DNA of 43,557 nt from an uncultured Pirellulaceae bacterium (GTDB taxonomy: Bacteria; Planctomycetota; Planctomycetia; Pirellulales; Pirellulaceae), in the NCBI GenBank assembly GCA_938091115.1, contig CALKNI010000079.1, positions 1 through 43,557 of the forward strand, read 5' to 3'. Numbering within the stretch: the first letter of the stretch is position 1; each line of letters opens with the position of its first letter. The notes beneath the pieces are model-generated. The model was given only the letters and a program-made list of their open reading frames with translations, was not told the DNA's origin and did no database searches. The position numbers were made by a program, and so were the translations under genes. Shown one piece after another: positions 36,099-43,557 of this stretch.

Positions 36099-37877
36099 TT
36101 ATCTTTTCTGAATAATTGCTCGACTCGCACCTTCGCCAATTACAAAATAACCCAATTCACTCCACTGCGTAGCCGTAGGAGCAACCTCAGTTTTTGTAAT
36201 CATCCAAACGGCACCTTTCCGAGTGAATTGTCGCAGTTGAGCCCCTGCCTCTATCGTACCATAAAGTTTGCCGGCATTTTCTTGATCTCTCCAATACAGA
36301 AACACTGGAGTATTCGTTTGATTATCAAATTCAACTTGAAACCGTTTACCAACCGGTGCCGATGCAGGTGGAGGTGAGGAAAATTTCATTGGCAACTCCA
36401 CCTTACTAAACGATACACCTCGAATCTCTTTCTTAGGTGCGAATCGAATGGGTGCCTTTGCACTTAAATTTTTGATGACACCCTGATGTTGCGGAGCAGA
36501 CGCTAAATTGTTCCATTCAAAGGGGTCATCTGCTGTCCGATAAAGTTCTTCACCTCCTTTTACATAATGAATGTACCTCCATTCAGAGGTGGTCAATCCA
36601 TAGCTTCCCGGTTCACTTAAACAGGTCACAGCAACATGATCCCACTGAGATGACGGGTCTCTCAGCAGAGGCACGAGACTCGGCACCTCGCTGTCCATTT
36701 TTCGGGAATGCCCGACAAGCTCGGTTACAGTTGCGAACAGGCTGCTCAAATTAACCGGTTGATTACAAACCCCGCCGGCCTGAGTTCCCTGCTCGAGCCC
36801 TGGTGTTTTAACTGGAACGCGAATGATCAATGGCACCCGAGTGCAGGCTCGCCAAGCTGTGTACTTTTGCCAATGCTGTTTTTCTCCAAGGTGCCAACCG
36901 TGATCACTCCATAGAACAACGATCGTGTTATCGCGGTTAGGGCCAGCCTGCAGAGCATCGAGAACGCGTCCGACCATTGCATCTGCAAAAGTAATGGAAG
37001 CAAGATAGCCCTGGACGCCTTGTTTCCACTGGCCATGATTACGGATGTGCTCGAAATAACGGTTTGGGCCGCGTCGCTTGCCTTCGGGGGGCAAATCATC
37101 GAGATCATCAGCCCGGTAACCGGGCGGCAACTGGATTGTCTCAATTGGAAATTGATCAAAATACTTTTTGGGTACAAACCAGGGCTCATGCGGTCGGTAA
37201 ATACCACACGCTAAAAAGAAGGGCCGGTCATGTTCTTTTTTTAATTGATTACCGATCCAGTCAGAAACCAACCAGTCGCCTCCATACTCTTCATCGGTTG
37301 CTTCGATCGGCGCCCAATCTGTTTCGCGATATTGCCAGTTTCCGCCGCGAGGAAGATTAACGGGACGCTGCTCCGGCATTAAGGTTCGAGGGAAAGGGTT
37401 TTCAGATTCCTTCTTTGGAAAGTATTCATCCCACGATTCTGCATCAATAAAGTAGTGCAACAGCTTTCCAGAACCCGCTGACCAATATCCATGCCGGGAA
37501 AGGTATTTTGGTAACAACTCTGCATCCGGTAACACCGCCCTCATTTTCTGTCGGTTGTCATACAAGCCTGAGCGGTAGGGTGGAATTCCCGTCATGATGG
37601 CGGTTCGGGAAGGGTTGCAGGCGGGAGCCGGACAGTGCGCGTTAGTGAACAAGACACCGGTCGACGCAAGTCGGTCCAGATTTGGCGTATGTGCCTGAGG
37701 ATGTCCGCCGAGGCAGCCGATCCAATCGTTGAGATCATCGAGTGAAATAAACAGCACGTTCGGGTGAGACTTTTCATCTTTAGGAACCTCTAACGCCATC
37801 AGCTCCATTGACGAATTCAAACCAGCCAAAATCACAATCAACTTTGCGAACCAGTGGGCAGTGAAACGTTCCAACAT
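36099..37877 (-). CDS. Sulfatase (iduronate-2-sulfatase-like) with C-terminal VHL-beta-like domain
   Basis: Predicted exported sulfatase (592 residues; signal region about 8-29). Motifs: LFISLDDLNDWIGCLGGHPQ, formylglycine signature CNPSR with Cys87, GSGKLLHYF, GIYRPHEPWFVPKKYFDQ, LWSDHGWHLGEKQHW and ACTRVPLIIR, all as in iduronate-2-sulfatase-type enzymes. After residue 510 there is an extra beta-rich domain: FQVEFDNQTNTPVFLYWRD, then KLYGTIEAGAQLRQFTRKGAVWMI. Its spacing of F-N, hydrophobic-W, Y, G, R and G-x-W matches the beta domain of von Hippel-Lindau proteins, known in some bacterial secreted proteins. Here it may bind a ligand or protein; no catalytic role is implied. First gene of a two-sulfatase unit. 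The sulfatase call is firm and the VHL-like call is moderate. Confidence 0.9.
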   Translation of the reverse strand: MLERFTAHWFAKLIVILAGLNSSMELMALEVPKDEKSHPNVLFISLDDLNDWIGCLGGHPQAHTPNLDRLASTGVLFTNAHCPAPACNPSRTAIMTGIPPYRSGLYDNRQKMRAVLPDAELLPKYLSRHGYWSAGSGKLLHYFIDAESWDEYFPKKESENPFPRTLMPEQRPVNLPRGGNWQYRETDWAPIEATDEEYGGDWLVSDWIGNQLKKEHDRPFFLACGIYRPHEPWFVPKKYFDQFPIETIQLPPGYRADDLDDLPPEGKRRGPNRYFEHIRNHGQWKQGVQGYLASITFADAMVGRVLDALQAGPNRDNTIVVLWSDHGWHLGEKQHWQKYTAWRACTRVPLIIRVPVKTPGLEQGTQAGGVCNQPVNLSSLFATVTELVGHSRKMDSEVPSLVPLLRDPSSQWDHVAVTCLSEPGSYGLTTSEWRYIHYVKGGEELYRTADDPFEWNNLASAPQHQGVIKNLSAKAPIRFAPKKEIRGVSFSKVELPMKFSSPPPASAPVGKRFQVEFDNQTNTPVFLYWRDQENAGKLYGTIEAGAQLRQFTRKGAVWMITKTEVAPTATQWSELGYFVIGEGASRAIIQKR

Positions 37878-38172
37878 GTAGATATCACCCCAGTTAGAAA
37901 AAGAATTAAAATTTGTCTGCAGAGAAAATCATGCTTGTGCAGACGATTCGAAATTGAAAGACGCGTTCATTTTCCAATAATTAAGCACACCTTACGACAC
38001 CTCAAAAATAATTTACCCCGCTCAACACCCTACCTCAATCGAATCCACTAATTACGATGCAAGTCATCGGTTGTCGCAATTGACCTCTGAAATTATAAAC
38101 AGGTGATGCGAGAGCCTCTCCTGAATTAGATTGATTTCTTTACGAACGACTCTTTATCAACACTGCTTAATT

Positions 38173-38802
38173 ATGAAATTCTCAGACGCCATGCGTTGGC
38201 GATATGCTACGAAAAAATTTGATCCCCAAAGACTTGTCGACGAAACTGTCGTGGATGAATTGCTCGAAATAACCAACTTGACGCCAACCTCCTATGGATT
38301 GCAACCATTTAAATTTGTTGTCCTCAAAAATCAGGAGATTCAGGACAAGCTCGTCACGTCTTCATACGGGCAACGCCAGGTCGCCGACGCTTCTCATGTT
38401 TTAATTATCGCCGCCCGAACGGATGTCGACGCAAATTACATTCGCGAGTATGTCGCGATGGTGGAGTCCCAACGAGACCTCGCGGAAGGGACAATGCAGG
38501 AATACTGTCAGGTGATGATTGGCTCCATGACACGCATGTCTCCCGAATCACTGAATCACTGGGCCGGCAAGCAAGCATATATTGCATTGGGAACCGTCAT
38601 GGCGGCTTGCGCCACACTGCAGATCGACGCTTGTCCGATGGAGGGCTTTGTCCCACAAGAATACAACGAAATTTTAAATTTGGAACAACACCAACTCGAT
38701 GCGGTTCTCGTTATTCCAATTGGCTATCGAGCTAATGATGACGCAGCTCAGCATAACAAAAAAGTACGCCGACCGATCGCTGAAATGGTCATTCGAATTT
38801 AA
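38173..38802 (+). CDS. NAD(P)H nitroreductase family FMN protein
   Basis: Cytoplasmic FMN-dependent nitroreductase-family enzyme (209 residues from ATG 38173; a start 42 bases upstream adds an unconserved leader). Family marks are MRWRYATKKFDP (FMN-phosphate contact near the N-terminus), LTPTSYGLQPFKFVVLKN, ASHVLIIAARTDVDAN, WAGKQAYIALGTVMAACA and the C-terminal ACPMEGFVPQEYNEIL with LVIPIGYRANDD. This most resembles the NfsB/DrgA-type group acting on nitro compounds or quinones. No signal peptide is present, in contrast to most neighbours. It sits alone on the plus strand between two minus-strand sulfatase units and has no evident link to glycan use. Confidence 0.92.
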   Translation: MKFSDAMRWRYATKKFDPQRLVDETVVDELLEITNLTPTSYGLQPFKFVVLKNQEIQDKLVTSSYGQRQVADASHVLIIAARTDVDANYIREYVAMVESQRDLAEGTMQEYCQVMIGSMTRMSPESLNHWAGKQAYIALGTVMAACATLQIDACPMEGFVPQEYNEILNLEQHQLDAVLVIPIGYRANDDAAQHNKKVRRPIAEMVIRI

Positions 38803-38981
38803 AAATTAATGGATGCATTCTTTACGAAGCTCTAAAACAATTCGTGCCGTTTTTTAGATCCCAACCCCCGCTCTTTTGCAACATTCCTGCGAATTCATAT
38901 TCAAAACAAACAGCGGAAATTTAAAATGGCAATTTTCAGCAGTTAACGTAATCGAATGCTAGGAAACCAATTACGGAAAAC

Positions 38982-40619
38982 CTAGCCATTCTCTTTCTTT
39001 TTGGATTTAGCATTATTGCGGGGTTGTCGTTTTTTTCGAATCGACTGAGGCGGATCTTCTTCAGTCACCTTTAACTCCGCCCGCAAGCGATCCAATTCTG
39101 CCATCATTCTTGCTTGATCACCTGCGGCCTTCGGATCGCCATAGATGCTCTTCATTTCGTTGGGATCAGAGGCGAGGTCAAACATCTCCCATTCATCGAC
39201 ATCCGGTTCGTAAAAACGAATTAATTTGTGCCTGCCATCGGTCACACCATAATGCCGGCGAACAGAGTGAGCGCCAGGATACTCATAATACTGATAGTAA
39301 AACACGGTTCGCCAATCTTCAGGAGTTTTGCCCCGCAGGATCGGAACCAAGCTGTGACCCTGAAGATCGTCCGGTATCTTTACACCCGCGATTTCGCAAA
39401 ACGTAGAGGCGAAATCGATGGGTGAAACAATATCGCTGCTGTTCACCGTACCAGGAGCAACCTGACCCGGCCAACGAACAATAAATGGAGTCCGCAGAGA
39501 CTCTTCGTACATCCAGCGTTTATCGAACCAGCCGTGCTCACCAAGGTAAAACCCCTGATCTGAACAATAGATGACCATCGTATTGTCTGCTAAACCTGAC
39601 TCATCAAGATACGTCAGCATGCGGCCAATATTATCGTCGACCGAAGCGATACAGCGAAGGTAATCTTTGAGGTATCTCTGATACTTCCAGCGAATCAACT
39701 CTTTACCTTCTAAGTTTGCTTCCTTAAATAACTTATTTTTCGGCTCGTAGGCAGCATTCCAAACTTTGAGTTGTTCCGGCGTTAAATTATTAGGAGGAAC
39801 CAGTTTTAAATCTTTGGCAGTCATTGTTTTTTCAATCGACATGTCCTGCGTCCGCGCAGGCTTACCACGTCCTTCGTATGAATCAAATAACGTTTCCGGT
39901 TCTGGAATTGTCACATCGTCGTACATGTTGAGATAATCAGGGCCGGGCTGCCAATTGCGATGGGGAGCCTTGTGTTGATACATCAGCATGAATGGCTTTT
40001 CTTGATCCCGCTCCTTAGTTAACCAATTCATTGCGAGATCGGTAATAATGTCTGTTGTATAGCCAATGTGATTTGTCTTTTCTCCGTTCTTCAACATCGG
40101 TGGATTGTAGTAAGGGCCCTGGCCAATCAGAACTTCGGAATAGTCAAATCCCTGAGGTGCCATGTGGGTACCCAGGTGCCATTTACCAACCACTGCGGTT
40201 TGATAGCCGGCCTCCTGAAGTAATTTTGGAAACGTCTGTTGGGTACCGTCAAATTTATTTCCGTTTACACAAAACCCGTTGATGTGAGAATATTTTCCAG
40301 TTTGAATTACCGCCCGCATCGGTCCACAAATACTGTTGGTTACATAACATCGATCAAACCTCAGACCCTCGCGAGCCAATCGGTCTATGTTTGGTGTTTT
40401 ATTTATTTTTGAACCGTAGGCACCAATCGATTGATACGCGTGATCATCAGTAAATATAAATAGGATGTTCGGCTGAACATCCGATGCTGACTTTTCCAGT
40501 CCTCGCAGTCCTAATGGACTTAAATCGTCTGCAGACGCCATCGTGACTGTCATCGAAATAACGAGCACGCCAGCAAACATTCCAAAAGAAAGTACTAACG
40601 ACGAAATGAATTTTTTCAT
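38982..40619 (-). CDS. Sulfatase, N-acetylglucosamine-6-sulfatase-like
   Basis: Predicted secreted sulfatase (545 residues; long signal peptide to about 30). Motifs: [18 protein letters not shown], formylglycine signature CGPMR (Cys98) with Met in place of the usual Ser/Thr, still within C-x-P-x-R, then [39 protein letters not shown] and [13 protein letters not shown]. The [15 protein letters not shown] loop and the pre-catalytic helix resemble N-acetylglucosamine-6-sulfatase-type enzymes. The tail is Lys/Arg-rich. It is monocistronic on the minus strand, divergent from the heparan N-sulfatase-like gene at 40925. The substrate is inferred only from resemblance. Confidence 0.93.
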   Translation of the reverse strand: MKKFISSLVLSFGMFAGVLVISMTVTMASADDLSPLGLRGLEKSASDVQPNILFIFTDDHAYQSIGAYGSKINKTPNIDRLAREGLRFDRCYVTNSICGPMRAVIQTGKYSHINGFCVNGNKFDGTQQTFPKLLQEAGYQTAVVGKWHLGTHMAPQGFDYSEVLIGQGPYYNPPMLKNGEKTNHIGYTTDIITDLAMNWLTKERDQEKPFMLMYQHKAPHRNWQPGPDYLNMYDDVTIPEPETLFDSYEGRGKPARTQDMSIEKTMTAKDLKLVPPNNLTPEQLKVWNAAYEPKNKLFKEANLEGKELIRWKYQRYLKDYLRCIASVDDNIGRMLTYLDESGLADNTMVIYCSDQGFYLGEHGWFDKRWMYEESLRTPFIVRWPGQVAPGTVNSSDIVSPIDFASTFCEIAGVKIPDDLQGHSLVPILRGKTPEDWRTVFYYQYYEYPGAHSVRRHYGVTDGRHKLIRFYEPDVDEWEMFDLASDPNEMKSIYGDPKAAGDQARMMAELDRLRAELKVTEEDPPQSIRKKRQPRNNAKSKKKENG

Positions 40620-40924
40620 AAGATTTCTGCAAAGCTAAGGCCAAAAGATCATCCGCATCACTCAGAGTTTACACCATGTGACCTCCTCTTCAAGTAAACC
40701 CTCGATAGATACCTCCCAACGGATGGCTTAGGAATTGGAGAAATCTCACCACCGATCTTGCTGAGAAAAAAGCGGGGGCTGCGAGTAACGATCTATCTCA
40801 ATTTACCAATAAAAACATATTATAAGTGTAAATTTCGGATGAACAGGCTTCGATCGCTTGTCATAATGGACGCGGTAGGTGATCGATCATTTTGCTTTGG
40901 ATGGCTCAAAAAGGAATTCACGGG
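40620..40924. other. Divergent intergenic region between two sulfatase genes
   Basis: These 305 bases separate a minus-strand and a plus-strand sulfatase and should carry both promoters. A loose inverted repeat, AATTTAC (40800-40806) and GTAAATT (40828-40834) with a 21-base spacer, lies about 100 bases before the plus-strand start. The stretch is AT-rich, so it may be chance. No gene, RNA or clear promoter was recognised. Confidence 0.35.
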
Positions 40925-42424
40925 ATGAACAGCAAGTCGGTTTTGATTTTGTTTTTACTTGGCTTGGCCATCCCTTCTCCTGCGAATTTAATTCTCGCTG
41001 ATGACCGTCCCAATATTTTATTCTGCATCGCCGATGACTGGGGCTGGCCTCACGCGGGAGCCTATGGTGATCCAGTGGTGAAAACTCCAGCGTTTGATCG
41101 CATCGCAAAAGAAGGCGTTCTATTCGAAAACGCTTATATCTCTTCCCCTTCGTGCACTCCATCTCGCAATGCCATTCTTACCGGGCAATATCACTGGCGA
41201 CTGGGCCACGGCGGAAATCTACACAGCATTTTAGATATTCAACACCAAACCTACCCTCACCTTCTTGCAGCGGCAGGATACTTCACCGGACATTGGCGAA
41301 AGAGTTGGGGGCCAGGCAAAGTCGACAACTGGCTTGAGACGTCCGGAGGCCATCCGGCTGGCAAGCGGTATCCAAATTTCAATAAATTTCTCGACGTCTG
41401 GCCACGAGACCAACCGTTCTGTTTTTGGCTGGGCGCTTCCGACCCCCATCGCGGTTATAAGCTCAACTCGGGTCGTGAAAGTGGCATGGACTTGAGTAAA
41501 ATTAATTTGTTTGAACATTACCCGGAAAGCGAGACAATTCGCTCCGATGTGGCGGACTACTATTTTGAAGTTCAACGCTTTGATAGTGATGTCAATCAAG
41601 CGTTAACTAAACTCGAAACTCTCGATTTGCTGGATTCTACTCTAGTCGTCATAACCGGTGACCATGGAATGCCGTTCCCGCGCTGCAAGAGCAATCTGTA
41701 TGACAGCGGTGCAAGAGTACCGATGGCGGTTCGCTGGCCCGGCAAGATTTCCCCGGGTCGTAAGGTCACTGATTTCGTCAGTACTACCGATTTAGCACCT
41801 ACATTTCTCGCTGCTGCCGGACTTTCCATTCCCGATAGCATGACCGGGAAGAGCTGGGGCAATATTTTTAAGTCCAAAAAGTCAGGGAGGGTGGAAGCCT
41901 CTCGGAATCGTGTGTTTACTGGTAAAGAACGACACGTTCCTTGTCAGGAAGGTGACGATTCTGGCGGTACTCCAATGCGGGCGATTCGCACTGACGAGTA
42001 TCTTTTAATCCACAACTATCGACCGGATCGCTGGCCGTCGGGAACACCCAACTACCAATTGGCAAATCTACCGGGCTGTTGGCTCGGCGACTGTGACAAT
42101 GGACCCACAAAAACATATATGGTTGAAAACCAAAATAAAGATGCCGAGCATCAGCTGAAATACAAACTCGCATTTGCAAAGCGCCCCGAATGGGAACTCT
42201 ATGATCTAACTCAGGACCCGGCACAATTAGTCAATGTTGCTGGTGACGAAAAGTATCGTAATATAAAATCTGGTCTCATAGAGTCCTTGAAAGCAGAATT
42301 AGTATCAACCAACGATCCTCGTGAGACGGATCAAAACGCCGAACGAATTTTTGATCAATCCGAATACTTTGGAAGTGGCCCTCGCCACCCTTCATTCAGC
42401 AACAAGAAAAAATCAAAACGCTAA
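40925..42424 (+). CDS. Sulfatase, heparan N-sulfatase (sulfoglucosamine sulfohydrolase)-like
   Basis: Predicted secreted sulfatase. ATG 40925 is preferred over an upstream in-frame ATG at 40892 because it starts the signal peptide (MNSKSVLILFLLGLAIPSPANLILA). Motifs: LFCIADDWGWPHAGAYGD, formylglycine signature CTPSRNAILTG (Cys77), HWRKSWGPGK, FWLGASDPHRGY, VVITGDHGMPFPRCKSNLYDSG and ARVPMAVRWPGK. The PFPRCKSNLYD loop and the ASDPHRGY segment resemble the N-sulfoglucosamine sulfohydrolase-like branch. That branch has K-x-W-G-P-G instead of GKWHLG, as here. Length is normal. It stands 90 bases before the cytochrome-PA14 gene on the same strand. Confidence 0.92.
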   Translation: MNSKSVLILFLLGLAIPSPANLILADDRPNILFCIADDWGWPHAGAYGDPVVKTPAFDRIAKEGVLFENAYISSPSCTPSRNAILTGQYHWRLGHGGNLHSILDIQHQTYPHLLAAAGYFTGHWRKSWGPGKVDNWLETSGGHPAGKRYPNFNKFLDVWPRDQPFCFWLGASDPHRGYKLNSGRESGMDLSKINLFEHYPESETIRSDVADYYFEVQRFDSDVNQALTKLETLDLLDSTLVVITGDHGMPFPRCKSNLYDSGARVPMAVRWPGKISPGRKVTDFVSTTDLAPTFLAAAGLSIPDSMTGKSWGNIFKSKKSGRVEASRNRVFTGKERHVPCQEGDDSGGTPMRAIRTDEYLLIHNYRPDRWPSGTPNYQLANLPGCWLGDCDNGPTKTYMVENQNKDAEHQLKYKLAFAKRPEWELYDLTQDPAQLVNVAGDEKYRNIKSGLIESLKAELVSTNDPRETDQNAERIFDQSEYFGSGPRHPSFSNKKKSKR

Positions 42425-42514
42425 TTATTTTTCAGGACCCAAGCTTGCTTCCAGTGATTCACTGTTTACCGCGTCGAACGTCTAATTTTATTCGTACCTA
42501 GCCACTTATTTGCT

Positions 42515-43557
42515 ATGACAGTCAAAACAAAGTTCTTTCTACTCGCATTTTCAACAGTCAGTTTTCTGACACTTCCAGCAGTCGCGGAAAACGATGAGAA
42601 ACATCCGCTAATTCCTGGAATAGAGAGATTTGCAGACGTAGAAACGATTTCCAACGTGGAACGTGGAAATCTACTTATTAACGAGCTGAATTGTGCCTCT
42701 TGCCACAAAGGCAGATCAAACTGGTCCGTCCGGCCGAGACAAGCTCCAGTCTTGTCCGAAGTTGGCGGGCGAATCCTTCCCGACCACTTTCAATCGTATT
42801 TACTCGATCCCCAGCATGTGAAACCAGGCACCACCATGCCCAACGTATTGGCCGGAAAAAGCGAATCCGATCGTAAGATCATTGCCGAATCTTTAGCACA
42901 CTTTCTGGCCTCCACTGGGACAATCGTCAAACAAAATTCCAACTCAAAATCTGTCAGCCAGGGCGAGCAATTATTTCATTCAATCGGCTGTGTCGCGTGC
43001 CACAACCCGCAGAACGAAGATGTGAAAATCGCTACTTCAATTCCTCTCGGTTCACTCGAAAACAAATATTCACTTTCGAGCCTGACTGAATTCATCAAAA
43101 ACCCACTGCACGCTCGCCCCTCTGGCCGCATGCCTCAATTCAACCTCAGCGACTCAGAAGCCCAAAATCTGGCGGCGTATTTGATCCGGGATGCTGTGGT
43201 CGAATCAAAAATCAACTTTGCATATTACGAAGGGAAATGGGAAAAGCTACCGGATTTCGACCAACTCAAACCCGCTTCCAAAGGCACTACTAGTGGGTTT
43301 GATGTCCAACTTGGTAAAGCAAAAGATCATTTCGGAATCGTGTTCACCGGTTTTTGGGAACCCCCGACCGACGGCAAGTACCGGTTTAAATTAACCTCGG
43401 ATGATGGCTCTCGGTTAATTATTGATGGAGACACCGTTGTTGATAACGATGGAATTCATGGAATGAATTCTGTCGAAAAAGAAATTTCAATTACAGCGGG
43501 TATCCATGAAGTCCGCGTAGAATTTTTTGAGTTTCAAGGCGGCGAAGATCTTCGCGT
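42515..43557 (+). CDS. Dihaem cytochrome c / PA14 domain protein (3' end outside window)
   Basis: Open frame from ATG 42515 to the window edge with no stop, so the gene is partial. A signal peptide (MTVKTKFFLLAFSTVSFLTLPAVAE) is followed by two c-type haem sites, CASCH and CVACH, each with a plausible distal Met (GTTMPN, SGRMPQF). It is therefore a dihaem periplasmic electron-transfer protein of about 240 residues. It then continues into a PA14 domain (FTGFWEPPTDGKYRFKLTSDDGSRLIIDG, then DNDGIHGMN), a carbohydrate- or matrix-binding module. Cytochrome-PA14 combinations are a planctomycete trait, often in very large proteins that continue with PSCyt domains. The start has no clear ribosome binding site. 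It follows the N-sulfatase-like gene by 90 bases. Confidence 0.88.
   Translation, partial: MTVKTKFFLLAFSTVSFLTLPAVAENDEKHPLIPGIERFADVETISNVERGNLLINELNCASCHKGRSNWSVRPRQAPVLSEVGGRILPDHFQSYLLDPQHVKPGTTMPNVLAGKSESDRKIIAESLAHFLASTGTIVKQNSNSKSVSQGEQLFHSIGCVACHNPQNEDVKIATSIPLGSLENKYSLSSLTEFIKNPLHARPSGRMPQFNLSDSEAQNLAAYLIRDAVVESKINFAYYEGKWEKLPDFDQLKPASKGTTSGFDVQLGKAKDHFGIVFTGFWEPPTDGKYRFKLTSDDGSRLIIDGDTVVDNDGIHGMNSVEKEISITAGIHEVRVEFFEFQGGEDLR

Overview
The window looks like chromosome from a marine-type planctomycete (Pirellulales-like; the species cannot be read from the sequence). It is close to half GC. It carries nine formylglycine-type sulfatases, a paired PSCyt1/DUF1549/DUF1553 protein and DUF1501 protein, DUF1080, PA14 plus cytochrome c, an SHD1-like remnant and many Sec or Tat export signals. 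That combination is characteristic of Planctomycetes. No rRNA, tRNA, CRISPR array, transposase or phage gene was seen.

Layout. (1) 411-13865, plus strand: a tight six-gene unit of four sulfatases, the PSCyt1/DUF1549/DUF1553 protein and the DUF1501 protein. The fourth sulfatase is a 1289-residue fusion to a GH50 agarase-like module and an EF-hand tail. (2) 13958-23293, mostly minus strand: two beta-propeller proteins, a truncated cupin/JmjC-like fragment, an alpha/beta-hydrolase-DUF1080 fusion, a decayed stretch ending in a 42-bp perfect palindrome, an SSS-family symporter, a sugar isomerase-like TIM barrel and a serine hydrolase. (3) 23542-28340: a TPR-PhoD phosphatase, an M14-like/BPL_N fusion and a sulfatase. 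(4) 28447-33186, regulation: a sigma-70 factor, a histidine kinase and a convergent NtrC-type response regulator. (5) 33524-42424: an alpha/beta-hydrolase, four more sulfatases (one with a VHL-beta-like tail, one with an altered active-site signature) and a nitroreductase. (6) 42515 to the edge: a dihaem cytochrome c-PA14 protein that runs off the window.

How the genes may work together (inference). The window reads as a sulfated-glycan foraging region. Exported sulfatases remove sulfate from algal or animal-type polysaccharides. The GH50-like module would cut a galactan backbone, the symporter and sugar-modifying enzymes would take up and process the products, and the sigma factor and two-component pair are nearby candidate regulators. 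No sulfatase-activating enzyme (FGE or anSME) is encoded here, so activation must come from elsewhere in the genome.

The least ordinary items are the sulfatase-GH50 fusion, the EF-hand tail shared by two proteins of the operon, the VHL-like tail on a sulfatase, the CTTSR/GKWQ variant sulfatase, two enzyme fusions, and a small dead gene sitting on a terminator.
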